A DNA stretch of 39,820 nt. Source: JAHEJX01 sp041605955. GTDB taxonomy: Bacteria > Actinomycetota > Acidimicrobiia > Spongiisociales > UBA5794. A program made the position numbers and the translations under genes. Of this stretch, positions 32,156 to 39,460 are shown piece after piece; positions within the stretch are counted from its first letter, which is position 1; each line of letters begins with the position of its first letter. The notes under the pieces were generated by a model. That model saw only the letters and a list, made by a program, of their open reading frames with translations. It was not told where the DNA came from and did not search any database. The stretch lies in the NCBI GenBank assembly GCA_041605955.1, contig JBFIXI010000038.1:1-39820 (forward strand), in the 5' to 3' direction.

Positions 32156-34057
32156 CTAGACCGCCGCACGATGGACGATCTCGGCCGGCGGCGCAGGATG
32201 GGCGAAGTAGTAGCCCTGAGCCGCGTCGCATCCCAGTGTTCGCAGCACGTTCAGCTGTTCGGGGGTTTCGACGCCTTCCGCCACCACCTGGAGGGCGAGC
32301 GAGTGCGCCATCGAGATGATCGCCGTCGAGATGGCCTCGTCGCCGTCGTCGTCGTGGAGATCTCGAATGAAGGAGCGATCGATCTTCAATACGTCGATGG
32401 GGAAGTGTTTCAGATAGCTCAGCGCGGAATAGCCGGTCCCGAAGTCATCGACCGCGATCGTCACCCCGAGGTCGCTGAGGTCGTTCATCATCGCGATCAC
32501 CTCTTGGCGGTCCTCCAGCAGAATGCCCTCCGTCAACTCGAGCTCCAGCAACCGCGCCGGGATGCCGTGTTTGGTGAGTGTCTCCTCGATGATCGCGGCG
32601 AGGCTCGGATCTTGGAATTGTCGGCTCGAGACGTTGACCGATACCGGCATTGGGTCGTGGGGCAGATCGTGCCACGTAGCCAGCTGAGCGCAGACTTGGT
32701 CCAGCACCCAAGCGCCGAGCTCGAGTATCAGGTCGCTTTCCTCGGCAACCCGGATGAACTTGGCGGGGGAGATGCTGCCGAGGCGCGGGTGATCCCAACG
32801 GGCCAGCGCCTCGAACCCAACCACTCGTTCGCTCGTGAGATCGATCTTGGGTTGATAGGCGACCCACAGCTGGCCGTCGCCCAGGCTCAGGGCGGCCCTG
32901 AGGTCCTCGGCCATTTCCAGGGGTCCGAGCTCGCGCGGCGCCAGGTCGTCGCTGTATGAGCGGTACACCGCCGCGGGCGCGTCGCTGGCGGCACGGCGGG
33001 CCAGGCGCGCCCGTTGGATCAGGCCGTCCGGCGTGACCGCATCGAGCGGGGCGATGGCTATCCCGACCCTGGGGTTCGGGAGAATCCGGACGTCGGCGAG
33101 CTCGATAGCTCCCTCGAGCGCCCCCAGCACCTTGCTGGCGACGCGGCCCGGATCCTCGACGCGATGTGAAGATGGCAGTACCACCGCGAGCTCGTCGCGA
33201 GCCAGGCGGGCGATGGTGTCGGTGGCGCGCACCGTGTCGCGCAGCCGGCGAGTCGTCTCGAGGAGCGAAGCATCGAGATGGGCTCGGGTGAGGGGAAGGA
33301 AGTGCTCGTGCTCCGGCTGTACGCCGACGACCAGCAGGCCGATGAATCCGGCCCCGGGCTTACTGGTTTCGAGGTGCTCGGCGAGCCGTTGGCGGACCGT
33401 GTCGATGCGGCCGAGCCCGGTGAGCGGGTCGATCTGGGCGGGATGCTTGGCCCGGGCGCGGCGTGACTTGATCTCGGGTTGGCGGCGGGCGGCAACACTG
33501 CGGATCAGGAGTATGAGGATGATGGCGGCAGCGGCCACCACGCCCATCTGGATCTGCTGAATACGGACGACGGACAGCCGGGCGTGATGGTCCACGGCGC
33601 CGTAGACCTCCCGCAACGCCGCTACATACGTATCGGTGGCAGCGACATCGCCGGAGAAGGCGCTCGTTCCACTCTCCGCCAGCGTGGTGCGCCACCGTTC
33701 GATATCGGCCGCAATCGGACCGTCCTCGATCGCCGCCAGGAGCTTCATGTGCAACGCAGCGATTGCCTCGGGAGCTGCTTCCGAGGCCAGCGCGTCGTTG
33801 ACGTCGAAGGCGAGGGCGAGGACCGATCCGGCGGCCTGGCGAGTGTCGGTGGAGCGAAACTGGAGCGCGGTGACGGCGAACATTGCCAGGACGGCCATGA
33901 CCACCCCGGCCACTAAGTGGCCATGGCGCCACCATGCCGGACTCGGCTCTTTGTTCTCCACCTCGACCGCCTCGGGGGACTTGCGGGTCGTCAACCCCAT
34001 ATATCGGCCCTGAGTGGCAGCTATTGATGACTTAGCGGCGCTGAAGATCCCAACCAT
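32156..34057 (-). CDS. Membrane EAL-domain c-di-GMP phosphodiesterase with degenerate GGDEF domain
   Basis: The protein has 633 residues. Two membrane helices (about 47-67 and 171-187) bracket a mainly helical extracytoplasmic sensor region of about 100 residues. A GGDEF domain follows (about 208-370) in which the signature is A286-R-D-E-L290, so cyclase activity is probably lost. The C-terminal EAL domain (about 380-630) keeps E416-A-L418, VSVNVSSRQF, LELELTEGIL, DDFGTGYSALSYLK, LKIDRSFI and AEGVETPEQL, the metal and substrate residues of active phosphodiesterases. It should hydrolyse c-di-GMP in response to an external signal. ATG 34057 is the longest start; Met20 (34000) is also possible. 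It lies 39 bp downstream of the ArsA-type gene on the same strand, so it may be co-transcribed. Confidence 0.92.
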   Translation of the reverse strand: MVGIFSAAKSSIAATQGRYMGLTTRKSPEAVEVENKEPSPAWWRHGHLVAGVVMAVLAMFAVTALQFRSTDTRQAAGSVLALAFDVNDALASEAAPEAIAALHMKLLAAIEDGPIAADIERWRTTLAESGTSAFSGDVAATDTYVAALREVYGAVDHHARLSVVRIQQIQMGVVAAAAIILILLIRSVAARRQPEIKSRRARAKHPAQIDPLTGLGRIDTVRQRLAEHLETSKPGAGFIGLLVVGVQPEHEHFLPLTRAHLDASLLETTRRLRDTVRATDTIARLARDELAVVLPSSHRVEDPGRVASKVLGALEGAIELADVRILPNPRVGIAIAPLDAVTPDGLIQRARLARRAASDAPAAVYRSYSDDLAPRELGPLEMAEDLRAALSLGDGQLWVAYQPKIDLTSERVVGFEALARWDHPRLGSISPAKFIRVAEESDLILELGAWVLDQVCAQLATWHDLPHDPMPVSVNVSSRQFQDPSLAAIIEETLTKHGIPARLLELELTEGILLEDRQEVIAMMNDLSDLGVTIAVDDFGTGYSALSYLKHFPIDVLKIDRSFIRDLHDDDGDEAISTAIISMAHSLALQVVAEGVETPEQLNVLRTLGCDAAQGYYFAHPAPPAEIVHRAAV

Positions 34058-34096
34058 TCCGGAATTGGGACACGGCCAAAGTCGCGAAGTTCTCCA

Positions 34097-35149
34097 CTAA
34101 CGGTCAAGGACGTTCTCGAGACCCTCGGATTGGGACACGAGATCGGCCAGCTCGGTGACGGAGTTGGGCGGGTGGCGCAACCAGGGCACGGTGGCCATGG
34201 GTATCTGCAGGCGGGCCGCCATCGCAACCCGGGCGTCGCGGTTGCGTCGCGCCTCGACGGCCCAGCGGCGGAGGTTCTCCCGCAGCGCCTGGTCCTGTCG
34301 CGCGTTGCCCTTGGGGCCGCGTGCGGTGATCCATCGCTCGGGGAGCGACCGATTGAAGATGAGCGCGCTTGGTCTGACGTCGACGTCCGGGAGGTGTACG
34401 AAGAAGCGGTTGGCCTCTCGGACCGGCCCGGGCGCATCAGTCGTGGCGACGTATACATCGGAGCCGCTGAGGAGGCGATCGATGTCGGCGGCGCGAGCCG
34501 AGAGCCCGTCGTAGAGGGCCCGCAGGTCGAGCAGGAACTCCGCGATCTCCTCTAGCAGTGCACTTCCCAGAACCATGTCGGTGAGTCGCAGCATCGGCCG
34601 GGCGGTGGCTCGGTACAGCAGCCGCCGACCCGGTATGTGTGCTCCCGTTAGCCACCGCAGCAGCCGTCCCCCGACGAGATCGCGCATTCGGCGCGGCGCC
34701 GTGAAGAAATCGAGGCCGCCGGCCGCCGGGGGAGTGTCGACCACCACCAGCTCCCAGGCGCCACTTTGGGCGAACTCGGCAACCTGCTCGCCGGCGGCAT
34801 ACGACTGAGCGGCCGGGAAGCGATCGGCGATGGCTCGAAAGTAGGGATTGTCGACCAGTCGATCCGCCACGTCGGGATCGCTATGACGCCGGGTGATCGC
34901 TTCCCACGATGCGGTCACGTCGATCATCACCGCGTCCAAGCCGGGCAACCCGGGCACCGGCGTCGGCCGGTTGGTGCCGCCGTCGTTCAGCGAGATGCCC
35001 AGGGCGTCGGCGAGCCGCCGGGCCGGATCCACGGTCAGCACCAAGGTGCGGATGCCGCGCCGCGCCAGGGCGGCCCCAATGGCAGCCGACAAGGTGGTCT
35101 TGCCGACGCCGCCTGCTCCAGTGACGATGATGATGCGGGCTTGGCTCAC
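34097..35149 (-). CDS. ArsA/Get3-type ATPase, second of a pair
   Basis: The protein has 350 residues. It is a SIMIBI-class P-loop ATPase of the ArsA/GET3 family. The P-loop is G11-AGGVGKTT and lacks the signature Lys of the deviant Walker A motif (Ala12 in its place). VLTVDPARRLADALGISL is the family's switch-type DPA block, and ELVVVDTPPAAGGLDFF holds Walker B. No CxxC metal site of Get3 or arsenic-binding Cys triad is evident, so arsenite efflux is unlikely. It overlaps the preceding paralogue by 4 bases; the pair resembles the mycobacterial Rv3679/Rv3680 heterodimer, proposed to work as a Get3-like complex. That equivalence is inferred from the family and the pairing. Confidence 0.9.
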   Translation of the reverse strand: MSQARIIIVTGAGGVGKTTLSAAIGAALARRGIRTLVLTVDPARRLADALGISLNDGGTNRPTPVPGLPGLDAVMIDVTASWEAITRRHSDPDVADRLVDNPYFRAIADRFPAAQSYAAGEQVAEFAQSGAWELVVVDTPPAAGGLDFFTAPRRMRDLVGGRLLRWLTGAHIPGRRLLYRATARPMLRLTDMVLGSALLEEIAEFLLDLRALYDGLSARAADIDRLLSGSDVYVATTDAPGPVREANRFFVHLPDVDVRPSALIFNRSLPERWITARGPKGNARQDQALRENLRRWAVEARRNRDARVAMAARLQIPMATVPWLRHPPNSVTELADLVSQSEGLENVLDR

Positions 35150-36006
35150 AGCGCGTCTTCCCAGGCATCGGCCAGCAGGGCGGCCACTTCTGACGGGGTG
35201 TGCACCCCGAACAGGTACGGCAGGCTCGTGTCCACGGGGAGCATTTCGAGGGCGGCGTGCTGTTCCTCGAGAAGCCCGATGTGGTGGAAAGCGGCCTCGG
35301 TGGCGGGGCGGGCGTCCACCGCGGCCAGCCGAGCCGGGTCGATGTCGAGCTCCGGGAGCACTCGATTGGCGATCACCGCGGCCACCTTTATCACCGGCTC
35401 GGCCGCCAGCTCCGCAAGCGCTTGCGCCGTCTCCAACGCCGGCAGCTCCTCCGGGGTGGTTACCAGCACCAGCGCCGAGCGCTCCGAGTCGGCGAGCTCA
35501 CGCGCCATGCGGCCCGCCTGGTCCTTGATCGCTCCGGTGGGCACCAGTTTGGCTACCACCTCCGGCGCCCGCAGGTAGGACATCAGCTGCCCCAGCGGTG
35601 GGGCATCGACGATCACCAAGTCGTGGCGGCCGGCCCACGTGTCAAAGATCGGCTTGCCCATTGAGATCACCTCGCGGATGCCGGGGGCCGTGTCGACCAG
35701 CACCTGCATGGCTCGTACGAGTGTCTTGGTCGGCGCCGCCCGCGGGACGCGGAGCTGTACGTGGAGGTACTCGTCGAGAGCTGCGCCCCGGTCGACTGCC
35801 ATGGCCTCGATGTCGCCGTGAAACAGGGCCGGCTGGTAGCCGAGTCGATCGGCGCCGAAGTGGATCGCAGTGCCGACCTCGTCCGTCAGGGCGGCAACCA
35901 GCACCTGCTTCCCGGCACGCTGCGCCCGCAATGCGAGCGCGACGGACACTGCAGACTTGCCGACGCCGCCTTTGCCGGACACTATGACCAGCTTGTGATC
36001 GAGCAT
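35146..36006 (-). CDS. ArsA/Get3-type ATPase, first of a pair
   Basis: The protein has 286 residues. The N-terminus carries a classical deviant Walker A, S-G11-K12-GGVGKS18, with the signature Lys that its partner lacks. LTDEVGTAIHFGADRLG follows in the position of the family DPA block, and DLVIVDAPPLGQLMSYL holds Walker B; LVTTPEELPALET is a later nucleotide-contact region. It is shorter than the partner. Such unequal ArsA-like pairs are conserved in actinobacteria, where they are thought to act together. It is the first gene of a minus-strand run that continues into the second ATPase and perhaps the EAL protein. Substrate and partners are unknown. Confidence 0.9.
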   Translation of the reverse strand: MLDHKLVIVSGKGGVGKSAVSVALALRAQRAGKQVLVAALTDEVGTAIHFGADRLGYQPALFHGDIEAMAVDRGAALDEYLHVQLRVPRAAPTKTLVRAMQVLVDTAPGIREVISMGKPIFDTWAGRHDLVIVDAPPLGQLMSYLRAPEVVAKLVPTGAIKDQAGRMARELADSERSALVLVTTPEELPALETAQALAELAAEPVIKVAAVIANRVLPELDIDPARLAAVDARPATEAAFHHIGLLEEQHAALEMLPVDTSLPYLFGVHTPSEVAALLADAWEDAL

Positions 36007-36080
36007 GCGCGGAGGCTAGCCATGGCGAAGGCCGTGACCCGAAGCGGTAGCGTATCGAGAACGACACCGGCGCCGAAAGG

Positions 36081-36296
36081 ATGCATGTGGCACAGCTAGA
36101 CGTTGACGAGTTCTTGGCGCGGTTTCGGGAACGAGCCGCCGCGGTGAAGGATCGGGGGATCCCGCCCATAGAGGGACCCGGTCGAAAGGCATTCGTCGAG
36201 CAAGCTGAGCTGGACTATCTCGACTATTCGCTCGTCGGCAGGGCCTCGTGGAGTGTCGAAGAGGGCGCTTTGGTGCTGCGAATCCCTCTCGGCTAG
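36081..36296 (+). CDS. Small conserved-looking protein of unknown function
   Basis: This 71-residue acidic/basic soluble protein (e.g. DVDEFLARFRERAAAVKDRG, then QAELDYLDYSLVGRASWSVE) has no signal peptide or membrane segment. I do not recognise a family. It diverges from the ArsA pair with a 74-bp gap that must hold both promoters. AAAGG at 36076-36080 abuts ATG 36081 but is well spaced for GTG 36087, so the product may begin at Val3. The reading frame is credible: hydrophobic/charged spacing is regular, and the stop coincides with that of convergent folA in a shared CTAG. Function unknown. Confidence 0.65.
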   Translation: MHVAQLDVDEFLARFRERAAAVKDRGIPPIEGPGRKAFVEQAELDYLDYSLVGRASWSVEEGALVLRIPLG

Positions 36297-36787
36297 GCGC
36301 GATTGCGTCGTCGCACCAGCGTCCGGAATTCGAAGGCGGGCGGGCCCGGATGGCTCTCGCTGAACACCGTGTGCCAGTCCTGCGGATCCCATTCTGGGAA
36401 GTGGGCGTCACCCGGCGGGCTGGCATCGACGAGCGTCAGCTCCAGCCGGTCGGCGTTGTCGATGAACAGCGAGTAGACCTGGGCCCCGCCGATGACGCAA
36501 ATCTCAGCGTCCGGCCCGTGGAAGCGAGAGGCGAGGTCGACTGCCTCTGTGGGACCTCCTGCCACGCTGACACCGGCCGCCGACCAATCGGGCCGTCGGC
36601 TGAGCACGATGTTGGTGCGCTCCGCAAGCGGCCGACCAATCGACTCGAACGTTGCTCGGCCCATCACCACCGGTTTGCCGAGTGTGATGCGTCGGAAGCG
36701 GCGGAGGTCGTCCGGGAGCGACCAGGGGAGCCGGCCACCGCTCCCGATTACGCGGTTGCGCCCCACGGCGGCAACCAAGACGATCAC
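36293..36787 (-). CDS. folA: Dihydrofolate reductase FolA
   Basis: The protein has 164 residues from a GTG start. It reduces dihydrofolate with NADPH, regenerating the tetrahydrofolate oxidised by ThyA. The N-terminal IVLVAAVGRNRVIGSGGRLP, the catalytic acid at D26/D27 (PWSLPDDLRRFR), VVMGRATFESIGRPL and the cofactor-binding VIGGAQVYSLFI are all in place. It lies 11 bp after thyA in the same direction, an ordinary thyA-folA operon. Its stop codon shares the CTAG tetranucleotide with the stop of the convergent small gene. Confidence 0.97.
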   Translation of the reverse strand: MIVLVAAVGRNRVIGSGGRLPWSLPDDLRRFRRITLGKPVVMGRATFESIGRPLAERTNIVLSRRPDWSAAGVSVAGGPTEAVDLASRFHGPDAEICVIGGAQVYSLFIDNADRLELTLVDASPPGDAHFPEWDPQDWHTVFSESHPGPPAFEFRTLVRRRNRA

Positions 36788-36798
36788 GACTCGATCAC

Positions 36799-37596
36799 TC
36801 AGACGGAGACCATCGCCTTGATCGCCGGATGGGGGTCGTAGTTGCGCAGCGTGAAGTCCTCATAGCGGAAGCCGAAGAGGTCTTCGACGTGCGGGTTGAG
36901 AACCATCTGGGGCAGCGGTCGCGGCTCCCGCGCTAGCTGTTCGCTCACCTGCTGCCGGTGGTTGTTGTAGATGTGCGCATCCCCCAGGGTGTGGATGAAC
37001 TCTCCCGGGCGATAGCCGGTCACCTGGGCGACCATCTGGAGGAGCAGCGAATAGGACGCGATGTTGAACGGCACTCCGAGGAACAGGTCGGCGCTGCGCT
37101 GGTAGAGCTGCAAGCTGAGCCGCTCCCCATCGACGAAGAACTGAAACAGGGTGTGGCACGGCGGAAGCGCCATCTCTTCCAGATCGGCGACATTCCAAGC
37201 CGACACGATGTGCCGGCGAGAATGGGGGCTGGTTCGAATTTGGTCGATCACCCGCTGGATCTGATCGAGTGTGCGCCCTTCCGGGCCCCGCCACGACCTC
37301 CATTGAACGCCGTAGATGGGGCCGAGGTCGCCGGTGTCGGGGTCGGCCCATTCATCCCAGATACGGACGCCGTTCTCTCGCAGGTAGCGCACGTTCGAGT
37401 CTCCCGAAAGGAACCAGAGCAGCTCGTGGATCACGGACTTGAGGTGGATCTTCTTCGTGGTCACGAGGGGGAAGCCGGCGGCGAGGTCGTAGCGGGTCTG
37501 CCGGCCGAACGTGGCCACGGTGCCCGTACCCGTTCGATCCGACCTGGCGGACCCGCTGTCGAGTACGTCCTGCAGGAGATCGAGGTACTGCCTCAT
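36799..37596 (-). CDS. thyA: Thymidylate synthase ThyA
   Basis: The protein has 265 residues. It methylates dUMP to dTMP using methylene-tetrahydrofolate. R21 (SDRTGTGT) contacts phosphate, the catalytic Cys is C147 (ALPPCHTLFQF), and QRSADLFLGVPFNIASYSLL is the folate/dUMP-binding block. The C-terminus AIKAMVSV closes the active site. The start ATG 37596 is preceded by GAAGGGAAGTAG. A repetitive GT-rich stretch lies just upstream (37630-37684). ThyA in place of the flavin-dependent ThyX fits the folA partner. Confidence 0.98.
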   Translation of the reverse strand: MRQYLDLLQDVLDSGSARSDRTGTGTVATFGRQTRYDLAAGFPLVTTKKIHLKSVIHELLWFLSGDSNVRYLRENGVRIWDEWADPDTGDLGPIYGVQWRSWRGPEGRTLDQIQRVIDQIRTSPHSRRHIVSAWNVADLEEMALPPCHTLFQFFVDGERLSLQLYQRSADLFLGVPFNIASYSLLLQMVAQVTGYRPGEFIHTLGDAHIYNNHRQQVSEQLAREPRPLPQMVLNPHVEDLFGFRYEDFTLRNYDPHPAIKAMVSV

Positions 37597-37629
37597 CAGC
37601 TACTTCCCTTCGGTGATAGGTTGCTGGTC

Positions 37630-37684
37630 GTCTGGTTGCTTGGTCGTATGGTTGGTGGCGTGGTTGGTCGCGTGGTTGGCTGCT
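37630..37684. repeat. Imperfect about 12-bp tandem repeats upstream of thyA
   Basis: The plus strand repeats GTGGTTGGTCGC-like units: TATGGTTGGTGG, CGTGGTTGGTCG, CGTGGTTGGCTG, with more decayed copies to the left (TCTGGTTGCTTGG). The tract begins 33 bp before the thyA ATG on the opposite strand and lies in its 5' region. It is purine/pyrimidine-biased, with C/A on the transcribed thyA RNA. The minus-strand frame through it ends before thyA and encodes repeated N-H-A-T; it is probably not a gene. Confidence 0.6.
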
Positions 37685-37842
37685 GGCCGGGGAAGCGGCC
37701 GGGGCAGACAGCAGGTCGAGCTGACCAGCCCACGGCTAGACATCATCGTAGCGAGCGAATCACATTCGTGTAAGTAGCACGCCGCCCGGCGTCTCCGATT
37801 ACAGCTCCCACCGCACACCTCCAACGCAGGGCTGGACCTGGA

Positions 37843-37848
37843 TTACCC
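37843..37848 (+). promoter_or_regulatory. Possible -10 element of a leaderless promoter
   Basis: TACCCT ends 7 bp before the GTG at 37856, the distance at which transcription would begin on the start codon itself. No Shine-Dalgarno is present between them. Leaderless mRNAs are common in actinobacteria. Only one hexamer supports this. Confidence 0.3.
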
Positions 37849-37855
37849 TGGTCCT

Positions 37856-38131
37856 GTGATCGTGATTCGCTTCCTCATCGGCGTCTTGATCGCCGCCATC
37901 GTGGGCCTGGCGCTGGTGCCGCTATTCGTGTTGCTCGACCTTCGCTCCGGCGGCACCGGGTGGGGGCTGTGCGCCGAAGGGTTCGGACGCTGCCCAACCT
38001 CCTATTTCGTCGGCTTCGAGCTGGTTGTGGGCTTGTTGCTGGCCATCCTGGCTTTGGTGTTCACGATCGGGCTGCTGGTGCGTCTCCTCCGTTACTTGGA
38101 GGAACGGCGCGCCCCGGGGCAGCCCGCCTGA
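37856..38131 (+). CDS. Small two-helix membrane protein, unknown function
   Basis: The protein has 91 residues from GTG. Hydrophobic helices at about 3-27 (FLIGVLIAAIVGLALVPLFV) and 51-76 (GFELVVGLLLAILALVFTIG) flank a short loop with two Cys (GLCAEGFGRCP), which could form a disulfide if the loop faces outward. A basic cytoplasmic tail follows (LRYLEERRAPG). I recognise no family. It is followed after 9 bp by another membrane protein in the same direction, so the two may be an operon. Confidence 0.6.
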   Translation: MIVIRFLIGVLIAAIVGLALVPLFVLLDLRSGGTGWGLCAEGFGRCPTSYFVGFELVVGLLLAILALVFTIGLLVRLLRYLEERRAPGQPA

Positions 38132-38140
38132 TCTGCTGCG

Positions 38141-38638
38141 ATGGCTGCCGACCGCCAGTCCCCAGACCGCCCTACTCCCGACCGGCACGCTCCAGACGGC
38201 GACCAAATGCCACTGCGGGACCGGATGCCGGATTATCTGGCGCTATTCGGGATCGGCATCGCCCTATCGGCCGTAGTCGGTGTTGTGGTCATCGCGATCT
38301 CCGGTCACAGCTTCGCCAGCGGCCTCGGATACTCGATGATTGGGCTCGGCACGGTCATGCTGCTGTCCGGGGGAGTGGCGGGCGGAGGTTACGCCAACCT
38401 CGGCGTTGGAGCCTTGGGGACCATGTTCGGCAGCGAGCTGCGCCGTCCAGAGGGGAGCGCCGAGCATGACGACCCGGAGGAGTTGCGCCGCCAGGTATTC
38501 GGCAAACGTATGGACCCCAAGGAGCGGCTCCGCAGAGGGCTGCGCCCTGAGGCGAATCCCCGGGCCTTTTGGCAGGTCGTCGGCGGATTCGCCTACTTCG
38601 CGTTGGGCACGATCGTGATCCTCACCCTCGCTAGCTGA
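38141..38638 (+). CDS. Membrane protein of unknown function
   Basis: The protein has 165 residues. A hydrophilic proline/aspartate-rich N-terminus (about 33 residues) is followed by helices at about 33-53 and 62-85, a charged segment with PEELRRQVFGKRMDPKERLR, and a C-terminal helix (about 143-163). The glycine-rich GGVAGGGYANLGVGALG suggests close helix packing. I recognise no family. The gene ends in an 8-base convergent overlap with the next gene on the other strand. Confidence 0.6.
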   Translation: MAADRQSPDRPTPDRHAPDGDQMPLRDRMPDYLALFGIGIALSAVVGVVVIAISGHSFASGLGYSMIGLGTVMLLSGGVAGGGYANLGVGALGTMFGSELRRPEGSAEHDDPEELRRQVFGKRMDPKERLRRGLRPEANPRAFWQVVGGFAYFALGTIVILTLAS

Positions 38639-39026
38639 GCCGCCGGCTCATTCCCACTACGACACCGGCGGCGCCTGCGCCGCTCGCGGTTGCCAGCAGC
38701 CATAGTCCGGGACCAACGGCACCACCGACTCCGGCGGCGACCGCCTCTCTTGCGGCGAGAACTGCATCGATCACGAGGGCCCCGGTGACCACCACCGCCA
38801 GGGTGACCGCCGCACCGGCGGCGACCGCTGCCAGTCCGGTCAGGTTGTCGCGGCGGTCGCCGGTGAGGGCCACCAGCGCGGCCCCACCCAGCGCGGCCAA
38901 TGCCAGCCAGCCACCAGCGTCGGCGCCGGCAACGTCGTCGATGGCCTCGGCAGACAGGAACGGCAGCGGGATCGACAGTGCGCCCAGAGCGGCGGCGAGA
39001 ACCAGCAGCAGGCGCCCCCGGTGCAT
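38631..39026 (-). CDS. Small membrane protein with four helices, unknown function
   Basis: The protein has 131 residues, very rich in Ala, Gly, Val and Leu. About four helices are visible (residues 5-25, 40-55, 63-88, 104-124) joined by short charged loops (LTGDRRDNLTG). I recognise no family. Its ATG overlaps the stop of the upstream thioesterase gene by one base (TAATG), so it is probably translated with it. Confidence 0.65.
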   Translation of the reverse strand: MHRGRLLLVLAAALGALSIPLPFLSAEAIDDVAGADAGGWLALAALGGAALVALTGDRRDNLTGLAAVAAGAAVTLAVVVTGALVIDAVLAAREAVAAGVGGAVGPGLWLLATASGAGAAGVVVGMSRRLS

Positions 39027-39460
39027 TAGTCGGTGACGGGCTCGGTGGCCAAGAAGAGCCCGGCCGCTTCGGCGATCACCGCGCCTTCGACCTCGGCCCG
39101 GGCTTCGATGCGGAGGCGGCGCCCACGACGTTCGACGATCCGGCCCCGCAGCTCATATCGGGCGGTGGTCGGCGCCGGGTTTCGGTATCTGAGCTGAAGG
39201 TTGGCAGTCACCACATAGGTGCCCTCGATCATCATTGCAGTCCAGGCCATCGTCTCGTCCAGAAGCGAAGCGACGATTCCGCCATGGAGCATTCCGGCAA
39301 ACCCGCAGTAATCAGGGCGGGGACTGAACGTGACAGTGAGCTCGCTGCCATCGAGCGAGAATCCGTCGAGGTGCAGGCCGATCGGGTTGTTCAGGCCGCA
39401 GCCGAAGCACTCGTTGTAGACGGCGCGTACGGCGGCGGCCCGAGCCGCCAGATCAATCAT
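39026..39460 (-). CDS. Hotdog-fold thioesterase (PaaI-like)
   Basis: The protein has 144 residues from ATG 39460; the frame is open further upstream, but that part lies inside xpt and reads as low-complexity sequence. The N-terminal CFGCGLNNPIGLHL is common in PaaI-like thioesterases. MLHGGIVASLLDETMAW carries the active-site HGG and the acid on the central hotdog helix, and TANLQLRYRNPAPTTARYEL is the matching strand. It should hydrolyse an acyl-CoA or similar thioester; the substrate is unknown. It overlaps xpt by 8 bases and the following membrane protein gene by one. Confidence 0.85.
   Translation of the reverse strand: MIDLAARAAAVRAVYNECFGCGLNNPIGLHLDGFSLDGSELTVTFSPRPDYCGFAGMLHGGIVASLLDETMAWTAMMIEGTYVVTANLQLRYRNPAPTTARYELRGRIVERRGRRLRIEARAEVEGAVIAEAAGLFLATEPVTD

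Noticed and set aside
32129..32959. 276-codon plus-strand frame antisense to the EAL gene
   Set aside because: The opposite strand encodes clear EAL motifs, so this frame is a shadow.
37600..37824. 74-codon minus-strand frame upstream of thyA
   Set aside because: It runs through the 12-bp repeats, has a Cys/Arg-rich odd composition and no ribosome site that I can support; more likely noncoding leader.
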